64,000 nt of DNA from Aulostomus chinensis (lineage: Eukaryota; Chordata; Actinopteri; Syngnathiformes; Aulostomidae), in assembly GCA_037954235.1 (NCBI GenBank), contig JBBMOA010000018.1:4312001-4376000 (forward strand), in the 5' to 3' direction. Below the pieces are notes generated by a model. That model saw only the letters and a program-made list of their open reading frames with translations, made no database searches and was not told the origin of the DNA. Shown here piece after piece: positions 13,687-27,619 of this stretch; position 1 is the stretch's first letter, and every line of letters begins with the position of its first letter. The position numbers were made by a program, and so were the translations under genes.

Positions 13687-14076
13687 AAGCATGCACACAC
13701 ACTCCCAACCGGACTACATGGGGGCAGATCAGAGGCTCATCATTAGCTTGGCCGAAGCAGCTGCAGCAGGACCAGTCGCCGCGTGATGTTACTTCAAACA
13801 TTCATCATATGTGCACATTCTACACACGCAGAGAGATTTGCCTTCGAGGAGCTGCACGACTTCCTCATTAACTTCTGGAAATATAATGACTCATTGAACC
13901 AAGTTCTGTGGCTCTGTTAATTATGGCCCTGCTTCACCAGCGCTCTCCATGGCAACCTAAAGTTCTGCCTGTCACCGCAAGAGAGAGATGAGAGAATGAA
14001 GACATTTTCCCATCTCTGCTGCCACCCCCAGCGTGCAGACGGGGTGGGGTGGGGGGCTGCCGAGCTGCTGATCTTC

Positions 14077-14092
14077 TAGCGCCCTCTGCTGG
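14077..14092 (-). promoter_or_regulatory. CTCF-like core motif
   Basis: On the minus strand the 16 bases read CCAGCAGAGGGCGCTA, a full match to the vertebrate CTCF core pattern CCASYAGRKGGCGCYR as remembered. Occupancy cannot be judged from sequence. Confidence 0.5.
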
Positions 14093-14509
14093 GTGACTTC
14101 AAGCTGGCTACCCTCTCCACTCGACAAGAAAGCCATTAAGAGTTCACCCGCCGATGACTTAGCAGCATCAGTAGTCATTTGTTGGTGAACAATTACAAAG
14201 TGTTAATAAGCCTACACGGAGGGCGGGAGACTACATGTTGACCTCACCGCTGATGGAACATTTGTGTTTGAGAGCTTAGTGCTATCAAATTGAATATTAT
14301 GTGGCTATTAGTGTGCAAATGAGCAGTTTACAAGTGTAATTGTACTGACGAACAAGTATCTGTTGATGTGTTTGTACTACACCCACAGTTTGACACCAGC
14401 CGGCTGATGAATGTGGATGACTGGAATTCAAAATGATCTACGCTGTGGGTGAAAGTCAGAATGAATGCGAGTGAAGAACGTTAAAAGAAGTTTGGGGTTT
14501 GGAGCAAAT

Positions 14510-14530
14510 TCTTCTTCTTCTTCTTCTTCT
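14510..14530. repeat. (TTC)n microsatellite
   Basis: A pure TTC triplet tract of about seven units. Confidence 0.9.
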
Positions 14531-14759
14531 TTTATTCCACTCGAACGCTCTCATCGCTCCCTTGTAAGATGACTAAAAACACCTTTTCATCTCCCGCTGA
14601 GGCTGAGAACTCACGACAAGATAATTTGGATGATTTGGAGTCTCATACATCACTCCTCACTATCGAGGGTGTCTTCTCACATCAGATTATCTGATAATCA
14701 GATGATCTGCCCAGTGATCCTGTAAAGTGAGGTTTAATTTTCCTGACTCGCCCAAAACT

Positions 14760-14797
14760 GAGTCGTGGATATCAAACACGTTTGATATCCACGACTC
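14760..14797. repeat. Perfect 38-bp palindrome
   Basis: The arm at 14760-14777 is the exact reverse complement of 14780-14797, with only two bases between them, so the stem has 18 perfect base pairs. It sits in gene-free sequence with no recognised transposon around it. Confidence 0.9.
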
Positions 14798-17700
14798 CTG
14801 CAGCGTGACATTAGCAGCGCGTAGAGCTGCGCAGGAAGGAGCCCTGGTTCCTGGAAATTAATCAGTACCGTTGAATGTTGGGTTTCTTTGTCATGAAGCC
14901 ACAGAGTTCTGTGCCTCACATAAACTTAAGACATTGTAAAGTCCTGCTGCATGGCCTAAAACAAGCACAGCGCTCGTTCTGAAGTGTCTGTACCTCTTAA
15001 GAACAGCGGTTCCTGGCAGGTTGCTAAGCAAGACTACAAAAATGTCAAAAAAAGAAGCTAGTTTTAGTGATGGACTTATTTTGACAGTATGACATTCGTG
15101 TGTCGTGTACTTGTGCTTTGAAAATCCTGAAAGGACTCATTTGCTGATATCCCTCTGAACAAAAATGTATAAATTTCGACGGGGAATTTTGGCTGAAATC
15201 CTCTGTTTTGGCTCTCTTCCACCTCAGCTTCCAAATTTTTTGTTTTTAGATCCGCAGCTGTGTTTAGATTTTGTGAAGGCGGGATGTTCTAGTTCACGGT
15301 TACTGGGTAGCGCCCGACGCATATGAGCAGGATTGTTTACAAATGTCTCAGATGTTCTGGGTCAGCTGACTCAACCTCCTCTCACGGCGAACCTCGTACG
15401 TCTGTGGCGGGCGTCCAGTAAAGTGGTCCAGCGTCAGCCGTCTCTGAGTCTCCAGTGCGTCTCTTGTGTCCGACCACTTCCTTCATCTCACAAAATTCCT
15501 CCACAAACTCCATAATCTTGTCACAGAGATTATTATCAGCAATGATCTAAAATTCCCATGTTAAAAAAAAATCCCACAATTCCTTAGCCATCGGTCTAGG
15601 GAATCCATAGCGATGCTAACTTCCAGGTTTCTTTCCCCACCTTTTTCTTCTTTTTCTGTTCAAAACATTTCCAAAAAAAAAAAAAAAGGGAGCAGCTTGT
15701 TCACTGCGACTGCCGGTCCCTCAGCGCGCCACTCACAGAAAGTCAAACACGGAGGCTGAACGCCAAGTGTGTGGTCCTGTGTCAATTTTGAGATTAAACA
15801 ATGGAACACGTTTAAATCTGCCCTTACGCCGGCCGCCTGCCGTGTTTTTAAAACCAGAAAACCTTCTGTACAACAGGCGTAGCGTGATGAAGGAAGCCAT
15901 CGATCACTATGCACATCGGACCCCGGCGCCATCAATTGCAAGCGCCTGTGATTGGTCCACGCGGCTGGCAGCTGGAACAGACACTTTATTTGTTTTCCCG
16001 TCGTGTGTTTGTTTGCATTAACTTTACAATAATGAGAGTTTGGCTGAAGGACGGCTCCTTCCTGAAAGTCCAAGGCCCCCCCCCCCTCCCCCAAACAAAG
16101 AAATAGCCTTTGAACATGAGAGTGATCTCTCAGATTTTATGGTAATAACCTTTTTCTTTAAGGGGTTTGGTGGACTGGAGCCAAGACGTAATACAGTCCG
16201 CACTGTATCAGAGTTGGCAGAACACTTCGCTGCAGAGAACAAGCTCTCAGGTCATGGACTCGCTTTGTCGACCCCCATAAATGGACTCTTTCGCTTGCTG
16301 GAAACGAGATGAGGGATGACTCGTGACAAAGTGACTTCTCCCCCACTTGTCACTTGACGACTGCCTGTGGCCTATGTGCTCTCGAGAAAGTGCGTTTTTA
16401 GGTGTCAAGAGGGGTTTACTCATTGGTAAACCTCTTCTTGATGGATTGTCCTGGGTAGAATGGCCTGTGTGCCGGAGCTATCAGTCACCGCTGTGCGCTA
16501 CAGTGAAGCACCAGGGACAAAGGACACACAGACTCTTTGTTTCATTGAGCAGACGAACCGAGCGGGTGTGCATGACAACTTAGCACTCGACTTAATTTGT
16601 TCTCACTTTGATGCAGCTTGCTTTTTGCTTTTTGAAATCTTACACTCAGATGTAGCTTACAACTTGTTACTTTGCAAGTTACCGATTTGATTTACATACA
16701 AATCAACATCCATGAACACTGGAGCCAAAACAGGTTGACACACAATGCTGGTGACGCCGATCACCAGCGGATCAATCTCTCCCTCTCTCTTTATTTCACG
16801 GTTAACTGCGCTTCGAAATGTTCTGCGCGGTAGATCCATCCGGCCCAGTAACGGCTGGAGTGCCAGCGGTTCTAAGTGATCAACAAAGGGAAACAGTTAT
16901 TCCACTCTGGGTCAGTCCAAGACTGAGTGAGCACCGTCCATGTCAAGGTCAGAAGTGCTTGCTCTTGTCAAAATACAGAGCTTCCCTATTACGACGAACC
17001 AGATCCTTCACACGGAGTGTCACTGGAGGACGTTCCTCACTAAAAGGTCTGGGACACCCTTGCCGTTCCACCCAAGAAAACAGGAAGAAGACGTGTTTGG
17101 CCAGATTATCTTTTTGGCAAAAACATGTCTTGGCGCTTGGCTCTTGGTTTGCTGAGGGCTCCAGTCTTCCCGATCGCCGTCGCAACAACAGTGAGAGGCA
17201 CGACAACGGAACTTGAATTCCATGAAGTTTGCGCCCTCTCTCAAGTGTCTCTGTGCCAAGCGGCAGCGGCGTAGACGGGGTCGGCTCCGATGAACACTCG
17301 CTGATGCAGGATGGTGGACCCTTGGCGACTGACTAGCCAGCTGGCCTGTTTCCTGTCGCTAACAGCTGCTCTCTGATTGGTGGACAGGGCTGAGTGTCAC
17401 CCCTGCACCTGCAGGACATTCAAACTTCAAGGAAGAAAATGCAGTGTGTGCCTCGAAAGGTCTTTGGACTGCGGCAACAAAACGATGCTCCGCAGTCGAT
17501 GGGAGCTTTCACAGGTGACCTTTGGGACACACGCTTGACGAGGGCATTTACAGCCTGATGAATAGGGGGAACACAAAAGCACATTAAGATAATTGTTGTT
17601 TCAAGGGTGAAGGGACCTGCTGCAGACGGAGGAGAGGTCATCTCATCAGCTGCACTCACTGCCCTGATCTGAAGTCAGTACATGGCAGCAACAACATCTG

Positions 17701-19109
17701 TACAAAAGGCAGTAGGATGTAAAACATAACCAGAAAGTTTATCTTTGTTGAAATATTCTCCATAACATCGACTCTCGGAATAACAATCAGAGCCCGTCAG
17801 TTTCTAAAACAAGCGCTTTTGGAGGACAGATGCTGACAAATGTCCCATGACGTCAATTTCACACTTGCTGGTTAGCGCTCTTGCACAAGATTGAACTGTT
17901 TCCAGTCATTTTGGTTTTTATCAAACTTTCAGACTCCCAAAATAGGCCCAAGGTTTACAAAAAAAATAAATAAAAATCTAATTTATCTTCTAGAGAAATG
18001 AGGGGAAGCAACACGACGGAGCTGATTGTTAGGCGACATCTGCAGTGAGGAAATAAACCTCAGAATCGGAAAAAAAAAAAAAAGGTTTCTGGAGTGGAAG
18101 CTTCTAGGAAAAAAAAAAAAAAAAGCACCTTGGAATTCAGAGGAGGAATCACTGTCAAAAAGGGAACAGATAATAGTTTTGTACCATTCTAGCTTTTCCT
18201 AATTGGATTGCGCTGAAGGGACTTAAGGCCCCGAGTCAGGTTGGTATTCGTAAAAACACATCTTTGTGGTGGAAAATGGGCTTCAAAAAGATCATTACCT
18301 CAACTGGCATCACCTGCCCCCCCCCCCCCTTCTGTCTTTATTTGTAAATTCAAAGAAAGGCGGGTGAGGGGGAGATGTGGGCGGAGCTCAGCTGTCAACC
18401 ATACAGTAGATGTATCACACGGATTTAGGTGGTGATGTCCCCTTGACCGCGAACGCTCTTCCATTCCCTGAACCTGCCTCGCGCTTCGCCAACTTCTTAA
18501 GCTTAAAGGATTCAACTCAGAACGTAGAACAACTCCCCAACCCTGCAGGGAATCGTTGCTCAGCGGTTCCCCATCTTTCGAGTTCTTTCCCCGTCGAGTC
18601 AGAGGTGAAGTCGTGTCAGCTGAGATAGTCCTCGTGATTACGGACGCGTTCGTGTCTGCATGAAAACTCATCAGGTGAGGAAATTCCTTCCAGAGTGACA
18701 TCACCATCTCCAGCATGGAAACAGAAATTCCTCCGGCCCGCCAGCGTTTGCTGTCAGAGTGTGAGGATTGGAACAACACACCAGGATTCATCGCCGCACT
18801 CCTCGCTCGCAAACGCGAGGCCTTTTCTTTGGCTGACGGCCATACGTTGATGTCGGGCCACGCGTGACTCCATAAAGAGCAACGTTTGACCTGAACGCAT
18901 CGCTCTTGACACAAGCACAAGCCGCACAAGTGACTGTGAGTGTTTACGTGTGCCTTTGACAGCCCTGCACATGAAATAACAGCCACGGGCCGGACTCTGG
19001 GAGGATGATGGCACGATGACTCACAAGCTACCACGCTCACACACACAAACGCTCTCAAACACACACATTCTTTCATCCTTTTCACTTCAAACTCAGTTGT
19101 TGTTGTTGT
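14798..19109. other. Gene-free stretch downstream of pacsin3
   Basis: No exon series or RNA gene is recognised on either strand. Open frames as long as 285 aa (minus strand near 19.1-18.3 kb) are low-complexity and have no family signature. A CCCC-rich run (16,077-16,091) and two poly(A) runs near 18,070 and 18,110 are present. Confidence 0.5.
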
Positions 19110-20343
19110 TTTGTTTGTTTTAAACAGTTTTATTCTCAAAAGGTAGGCATTTTGCATAAATGTATAGTTTTTTTTGGAGCAAATACGTAGCTTTTACATA
19201 AAAAGAGTGTTTACACAGATACTAAAGGTATAAAGCGAAAGGCAAGAGCAAGGCAAACCAAGGAGCTCCGGGAAGACGTTACTTTGGTGGGCATCGTACG
19301 CACAAATAGCAACAGAGGTTTCATATTGGAGATAGAAAAGCTACTTGTTCCCCGCTAAGTGTCTTAAAGGAACATTCTGATGTTCTACATGTTTGGCATC
19401 AAACCAAGAATCTCACAGAGCGACATTAGTTTCGTCTCTTATTTAGCCGGCTGATGTGAAAGCTCACGTCAAGTGAAGCCAAAAGATTGCGATTGCCCTC
19501 TGGTGGCTGGTTGAAGTATCGTCTGTAATATAAATCTATATATAAATCCCATTGAGGCATCAAATCCACGTTTTTCAATATTTTTCTCTGTCCTGTTAGG
19601 TGGTTCTTATCACACAGATATATTGTTTTAGTTATCGGATGCCAAAGAAAGGAGGTGTCACATCAGCTGGAAGGGAAGACCTGGATTATACCAGACGAGG
19701 CGCTTGAGAGTTTGTAAACAGATCATTTTTTGGGACAATTTTGCTATTATTAGCCATCAGGCTCCGTTAGCTTCAAGCTACATTTACATAGCTGGCTCTT
19801 CCTGCATTCTGGAGACACAAAGAAGGGACGCAGGAGGAAAATGCTTCATTCTGTCTCGATCCAACACTGGAATAGTACGAAAACAGTGTCAATCAGCATC
19901 GCTTTCTTCATATCTTTTGAACATTTTAAGAGCCATGCGTTGAGATGAAGGAAAAAAAAAAAGAAAAAAAAAAAAGAAGCAGTCCTGTGTAGCGATTTTA
20001 GCACCAAATGGTTAATTATAGTGTACCTCTACAGTCCAGCATCTTCTCACTTTCACATTAAAGCTTTGCTGATCGTATGGCTTCAATCCAAGTACAAGAG
20101 TACTAGCATTCTGTATATATTAAAACATTTGTCCTTCAGGAGATTAAACAATGTGGGAAGTTTAGAAAATTCTGTGTGCTAAAATATCCCCCTTGGTGTG
20201 ATGGCGCTCACAGATCTTTGGCTAACAGCTACGAGGTGCTGCTGCTCCGACAGCATCGGTTTGATGTTTCTGACACTTTTAACCTCCACAGTGACATTAA
20301 TTATGTGACTTTAATTAGATCTTTCTTTTTATACACGCGGGAG
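19110..20343 (-). other. pacsin3: Putative pacsin3 3' UTR with poly(A) signal
   Basis: This minus-strand sequence follows directly on the pacsin3 stop codon. The clearest poly(A) signal is AATAAA at 19134-19129, which would put cleavage near 19,110 and give a 3' UTR of about 1.2 kb. Part of it (about 19,740-19,940) resembles repeat sequence also present near 51.8-52.0 kb, so the true end could be nearer the stop codon. The boundary is inferred. Confidence 0.5.
19494..19506 (-). promoter_or_regulatory. CTCF-like motif
   Basis: On the minus strand the site contains CCACCAGAGGGC, matching the remembered core CCASYAGRKGGC. It lies in the putative pacsin3 3' UTR. Confidence 0.35.
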
Positions 20344-20453
20344 CTACACAACCTCGACATAGTTGGCTGGGTAAAGCCCCTCCCAACCTCTGTCCTTCAT
20401 CCCCCGACACCAACCCTGGTCGTCCTCATCCTCGATCTTCAAGAACTCCTCAC
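20344..20453 (-). CDS. pacsin3: pacsin3 terminal coding exon (second part of SH3, stop)
   Basis: The acceptor is TTCACAG. The exon encodes (G)EEFLKIEDEDDQGWCRG and GLYPANYVEVV, then TAG at 20346-20344. The tryptophan, the proline and the tyrosine of the SH3 ligand groove are all present. Confidence 0.95.
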
Positions 20454-23400
20454 CTGTGAAAGAAACCTTTATTACTCGCGACTGAAACCGTTAAATGATT
20501 AAAAACAACAGATCGATGTTTACCTGCTTTAAAGGAGAGTTCGTCCGTCTCCTGACCAACATAATCATACAGAGCTCTTACTCTCACCCCTCCGATCATC
20601 ATGCTGACGGGAAAAACGTTACAGAACAAGAAAAAGATTATTGACAAATCGGAGACTTGAGCATGATCGTCTCCTGAGAGCTAAATCCACTCACCTCTTC
20701 TCTATTGTTCCAGTCTTTTCAACTTCTTTCTTCCCTTTTTTGGTTTTCTTTTCAGGCATCCATTCCTAAAAAAAAAAAAAAAAAGGCAACATAATCGATC
20801 TATCACGACGTGTTGAACTGCTGACTGTAATTAGAGAAGCGGGGGAATGCGGAATTCCAAAAATACATCACCCCCGCGGATTCATCTGTAATCTCACATC
20901 AATCTGATTTACAGAAATGGGTGAAACACCTGGAAGTGAGGCCAGTCGGTGGGCATGCCCGGCCCGTAGGTGTTCTTCCACCAGCGAAGGTCCTCCTGCT
21001 CGTCAATGGCCATCAGTGTGTTGTGGAGCTCGTTGTACACGGCCCTCACACTGTGGGGAGGTAAGAGAAGCAATGGAAACAAGAGTGATGCAGCTTCCAC
21101 CGACGGTGACACAAACCCACCGTTACTCATCAAGGAGAGTTTTGCCACCGACGATGAAATGTTGTGTGAGATGAGTTCCTGGTTTGATATCAGCGACAGA
21201 AACAAAGCGGTGGATCGGCCGTTGTCAGCGCTAAATTTAGTCCACTCGTTGGTTTTAGCGCCTCATAATTAGCAAGACTGAGGTGACGGCCTGAACACCC
21301 CCTCCAACCCTCAGCAAGCAGACAGAGACAGCAGTTGGGGCTTGAAGGGGGGCTTCTGTCCCCCCCCCCCCCCCTTTCCCCGCATTGGTTTACCTCTCGT
21401 TGTTGGTGATGTCCAGGTGTGTGTGCATGGACAGGAAGGCCTGCTTAAGGAAGACGATCCTCTTGCGCTCCTCATCCTGTGCCTGGTCAAAGATGGACTC
21501 CATCTCCTCCATGTAGCGAGGAGCGTAGCGGTTCACCTCCTCGAGGACCTTCTCATAGCGGGCACGAACCTGCGAACATCAGTAGAAATACAATCCCACT
21601 TTTACGAGCTGCTCAGGGACTCCTTGGATTTCCATTCACACCTACTCTGGGTTTACAGCACGCCGAGATGGCGAACAACTCGACCCTGATGAGCTGAGAT
21701 GTGCTGCTTACCTTGTCGGCCTCCTGCTGAGCCAGCTCCCTCTCCTCCTGGATCTTCTTCTGTTTGTCGATGGCAACGTCCGGGTTTCCTTGAGCGTGAG
21801 CCTCTCGCTCCTTGGCTGCCTGTTCCTTACGACTCACCTTGTGGTACGCCCGTCTGGCTTTATCCAGCTGTGGACAAGACAGACATTCACCAGGCCTGGA
21901 GAAATGTCTCTTATATAACTTCTATAAAGAGAACTGTTGAGTTTCATATAATTTTACTTTTGGCCGTGTTTGGATGGGCCTGTTAGCGTGTGGATACGTT
22001 GGTCGCCAAGATGACATTGAGTCCGTATGCGCAAATGCAAATTGATTTCCAAATGAACGGATATTTCCTGGGTCTTTTCCAGCAAAATCGGAATTTCAGA
22101 CCATGATCATCATCATCATCTGGTTTTAAAACAGAAACACGGGGGAATGTTTGCATTAGATGACTCGCCTTCTTCAGGCGTTTGGCCCAGGGCTTCTGAG
22201 CTCGTGCGAAGCCCGTATCAGTGTCCTGGGACTCCTTGAAGCCTCCGAATAACTTCTTGTGGAAGGTGTCCTTCTGCCAGGTCCTGACCCGGTCTCCATC
22301 CTCCGACACCAGGGAGCGACAGATGGAGGCGTGTAAGGAGGCCAGCCGGTCAGTGGAGGACAGGAAACACTGCCAAGCCTTCAGAAGAGATCCGTACAGG
22401 GGACCTGAGGGGGGACGAGAAGGACGAGGACCCATCACACATCCGTGAACTTTTCAGGGAGAAACTATGGCATTTTTTTATATATCTTTTACAGTACTCA
22501 TTTATTCTAAGATACTCCATACCTGGGGTTGTGAAATTTTTCATGGTTTTATGTCAAGCTGACGCTCAGGAAGCTGAGATGGTTTTGCTCACCAGACATT
22601 TTTGTTGATGCTTTTTGCAAGAGCACAAGAAATCTGATCCGGGGTCAGACAAAAAAAATCTCAAAAAATAAGAACTATAACTTGCAGATTTAAAAGTTTT
22701 GCCTGTTATTGACAACAAACTAAGAAACAATTAGTGAAGTTGACTTTATTTAAAAAAAAAAAAACATGGCAGAGAGTCATGAGTAAATTAGCCAGGAAAT
22801 TGGAGAGAGGAAATGTCTATGAATAATGATCCGAAGTATATATATAAGATGACGCTGTGCGGGATTTCATTTGATTTAAATGCTCTGCAAGCATTTAAAT
22901 CAAATGACATTTTGCTGAGAACCCCTGGGGGGTCCCCGGACCTGACTTTGAGAACCCCTGTACTATAGTACTACTCCACTCACTGGAATCCACCACTGGC
23001 TTCCACTTGTTGCTCCATTCACTGAGCTGCTGGGCGTACTGCCGCTCCACGCGAGCTCGCTCTTGGAAACACGCCACGATGTCATTACAAGCCTGGAAGG
23101 CGTCTTCGGTCCGCTTCACAGTGCGCTGATAGTTCCCAGGCTGCCGGAACACAGAGAGGAAGATCAACTTCACATAAGAGAAACGGTGAGGAGGAGGAGG
23201 AGGAGGAGGAGGAGGAGGAGGGGGGGGGGGGGGGGGGGCTCAGTAGCTGATACCAAAGACCGCACTGTTGCCTTGAATGGTCTTTTAATTAGTTTTGCTT
23301 TGGTTTATCCGTTTCTGTTCAGGTTCATTGTCTAATTTAGTTAACGCCGACCATAAAGCGAATTAGATTCAGCAGCTGAACTGAAGCCTGAAATGGTCCC

Positions 23401-25940
23401 ACCCAGCACGAGATGGTAACCAGTGCTGCCTCCTTCACATCTACTGGTACCATTAGCGTGTCCTTGTCCTATGTGTACCACCACTCATCAATGCTGCCAC
23501 TTGTTGTGATACTATCATTACGAAGCCTCGTGTTGCTAATAACATTACTGCTCCTTCTTCCAGTGAGTAAACTTGCTAATGACCTCACAACAATCTTTGC
23601 TTAGAACTGAGTGAACGGAGGCCACCCAGAGACCCTGCTCTCACCCTCCTGATATTAGTGCAATACTAAAGATGGAAACAAGCACGGACTTTGATATTTT
23701 CCTCCACTTATCTTTGGAAAAGTACAAACTTGTTAATCAGGAGGTAGCCCCTCCCTAAACTTCTTGGAAACCATAAAAGGTTTATTGAAACGTTCAACAT
23801 AAATTGGTCCAACAAAGCTACCTTACACTGTGGCACAGCAAATAATGGAGGAGTTACCATGCAAACAAAAACATTCAGTTCCTGCCTAAATAGAATCCAG
23901 ATTCGGTTCTGTGAATGGTGTGGAGCGCAGCTTGGTGCTCTCAAACCAAACGCCACAAGACTCCAAACTGGAGCGGAACCTTGAGACGAGACTCGCAGCT
24001 CTTGTTGGACTCCTAATATGCTTCAGATAGATGAGGAATTTCTCTTCCTCTGGGCTCTGGCCGGGTAAAGGTTGAGAACTCCTGCCCTGAAGGATCTCGC
24101 TCCATGTTTTATGTATCTCACTCTAAACTGGACTCTAAATATTGAGGAAGATGGGGAAAACGGTCCCTGCAGAATTCACTCAAGTCGTAACTTTACTTTG
24201 GTATCCAGTAGTCGCCCCCTACTGGAAATTACAGAGAATGCAGATCAGGGCACAGGCCTTGTCCATCAATTATGCAGTCTATGGTTGTTGGATACACTTT
24301 TTTTTTTTTTAATGTAAATGAATGTTACGGGTTGATGTGTGTTCAGGTCAGTTTTACAGGCCACCATCTGTCCTGTGGTCCGTCTCAACTGGCTTCATCT
24401 TGCACTCACATAAAGTCTCAGCGCTGCAGCCGTCTGGGGTCAAGGCCACGTGCCGCCGATGACTCTTAACTGGCATTAAGTTTCCTGCGGTAAACTTTAG
24501 AGGCGTGGGGTGTGGTCAGTGGACACGAGGACAAGGACTGGACATAAAAATCCAGATGGATCAGGAGGACAAGGGGGCAGCAGAGACCTTACGGCCCCGA
24601 GTGTAACAGAGTATCAGAAGTGTGTTGTTTGTGGATGTGGAATTTGGAAATCTCTCTGATTTTCCTGGCAGCCTCCCTCAGGTCCTACTCAGCAGTTACG
24701 TCTCCTCTCGTTTCGCACTCTGTCTCTACCCGGCCTGCTGCTCGTCGTCGCTGACACTTTCAGACAGCTGGTAGTGTTGACTCCTCTCTCTCCCGGCGTT
24801 ATCATCCGAGAGTAAAGACGAGTGGAACATGATCCGGTCGCTGATCAGCCGGACAGCGCACTCACGTAAATCCGCAAACACAAGGAAATGAAATCTGAGT
24901 ACGTGTGGGAAGGTGTGGTTTCTGATGCAACAAAGAAGAATTTAAAATCAAAGACCTTTATGCGTGCCGAGACTGAAACGTGTCATCTTTCACGTCAATG
25001 AAAACCGGATCTAAAATGATCGTTATCTTAATTTGTTGGATTTTACATCGCAATTTGCGTTTGTCAGTTTTATAAACCCTCTCTCTGATCGAAGTTTGAA
25101 AAAAATAAAAATACCGCATGTGTGAAAATACCAGCAACAAAAATAAAGAACTAAAAATATCGCTCAGGAAAAGACCAGGGGAGCATGTTGCCTCGCCGGG
25201 GCTTACGAGGAAAGCTAACTGGGACGGAGCCGTCATAGTCCCACTTGCACGTTTATTGCCGTGGCATTTTAATTCTTTAATAAGAAACAATACAACTATA
25301 ATTCGATAACTGGGTTCTGCTCTCTGCTTGTTTTCCATGCAGAATGAATATAATAGAGACAACATGTATCCTGCTCGGCCTCGGTGTTACTTTAATATTT
25401 CATTGCTCAGGGTGACGCTGGGTTAAATCTAAACTGAACAATATTAAAACCAGCAAATGATGATGTCATCAGCCGGTGGACTGCTGCTCAACGTACGACT
25501 GGTTGATGCTGTGTTCTTGGACTGATGACAACAGTTGAGCCAGCAGTTTGTTTGTTTTTCCCCTCTCCCCTCTGAGCAGATCTTTGCTTACTACAGGGAC
25601 GTATTTTGGTCTGATTATCCCACCGAGAACGTAAATCTATATTCAGTATTTAATGACAAACGAAGCGGCATTTACATCCCGATTAGACTTTGTTGAAGAC
25701 TAATTAATTCTCACATCGAGCCGAATCACAACAAAAGCTTTCAGCACATCTAGAGCAACACTCATGAATTGATTCAGTCTGGAGGGACTCAACAACACCC
25801 AGTGAGCAAGCCGATCGGACACAGACAAAAACTGACTTTTAACAGGAAGAGACATGGAGCAGGGCCAGGCGGCCATCTGCCTCGACCAGTCAGGGTGAAG
25901 GAGTGCAGGAAAGAGCCAGAGACAGAGAAATGAGACAGAG

Positions 25941-25974
<34 letters not shown>

Positions 25975-25994
25975 TGATGGACAGATAGAAGCAG

Positions 25995-26032
<38 letters not shown>

Positions 26033-27588
26033 AAGACACTTAGAAATAAAACAACAAAGAACAGCAATAGCAGCTATAATGATATAAAATAGCCAATAAC
26101 GAATAAAAGAACAATAAAATCTACCAATAACAACATCTCCTAACTACCACATACTGGAGCAGCGTACAGGTCTCAGTGCTGATACAGAACTAGTTCTGAT
26201 CCTAGTACAAATGAAATATTAAAATGGCTAATATTCATACAGTAATGATGCTGTATAGTACAAATAATGCTAATACTAATAGTAGCAGCAACAGCAGTAC
26301 TGCAGCAGCAGTAGTAGTTGTGACTGTCCTCTAGTAAGGTGGTGGTGGTGGGGGGGGGGGGGGGGGCGGCACTGGAAAGGTCAGGTCTGTTTCTGTCGCA
26401 GCCCAAGCAGCAAATATAATATAAGCAGCATGGCTACCAACAGTGTACTGATCCTGAGTATTTCTGATGCTGGTACTGATATGAGCAGTACTATGTAGTA
26501 TTCAGTAGACAGTTCTGCAAGCAACTCATGAGTCTCAGTAGCTGAGGCTGATCGAGAGCGTGTAGCTTGTCCTCACAACACTGGCGGCCTCTTTTGTGGG
26601 ATCAATAACTTCATTGACACCGTGACACAGATCAACCGGACCCTGATTCATGGAGCCTGCTTTGTTTTCCAGGACAGAGCTTCCCCGCTGAGCTAAAGAG
26701 ACGGCACCGGAACACACGAGACTCTTGAGGCCTCACCAGCTGAAGCCAGACTTGACACTGCCGTGTTTACCTCTCGTCTCGTTGTGCGGCCTTTCATTTT
26801 TGTCCCCCGTTACCTTCATATTACATGAAGGAAAGAAACTTTCCAGGGCCGGCTGGGGCCGCAAGGAAATTGGCAAACAAAAACAATGTGAATCTAAGTG
26901 TCAATGGGTCGCTACAAATGTAGCGAGGTTTAAATACTCAGAACATCGTCAGAAGATGCTCTACAATCAGTCTTTGTACCACAATCAAAGATTTAAAGGA
27001 AGTACTTCCCATCAGTGCCCCCACGTCTCTCCCCATAATTTCTCTCAGTCCTCTTTACTTTCTGCCTCTCTGCCTCTGTTGTGGTTTGCACTACCTCTCC
27101 TCACTTGTCTGAAAATTAAACAGAAACAGCTGAGGAATCCAGTTTGAGGCCAACGGAAACACTGCAGAGACCTAGTTGGCCAATCTCAGAGGCAGATGCA
27201 AATCCAGCGACTGGAGGATCCATCCAAGCAAGGAAATGCAATATCAGAGAAAATGGCCATGGCCCCCCAGCTTAAAAAAATCTAATTTCAGGTATACATC
27301 TAATCTCATCCAGACTACAGAGCATGTCGGTGCACACGGAACGTTCCGTGCATCACGAGCGTTTCTCTCTGGATTTGGAGGAGAGTTAGAACGAAACAAC
27401 GGTCGGCTTCCTTTTACTTTCCAGACTTGTCAACTTTAAGCTCGACGTTCATTTGGCGGATGGATTTATCCGAAGTGACTTTCCACTGTTTCCAGTCTGA
27501 GAGTTTTGCTAAACTAGCTGGCTACTTCTGACATATGCCGTGACACAGGCACAAATAGTTGTAGTAAAAGTACTGTAGTAATACGTGT

Positions 27589-27619
<31 letters not shown>

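Noticed and set aside
18300..19157. A 285-aa minus-strand open frame downstream of pacsin3
   Set aside because: It contains repeat-derived and low-complexity stretches, has no recognisable domain, and lies in or beyond the pacsin3 3' UTR.
24080..24110. GGTTGAGAACTCCTG, resembling a hAT terminal motif
   Set aside because: It is a single short match with no second end, too weak to call an element.
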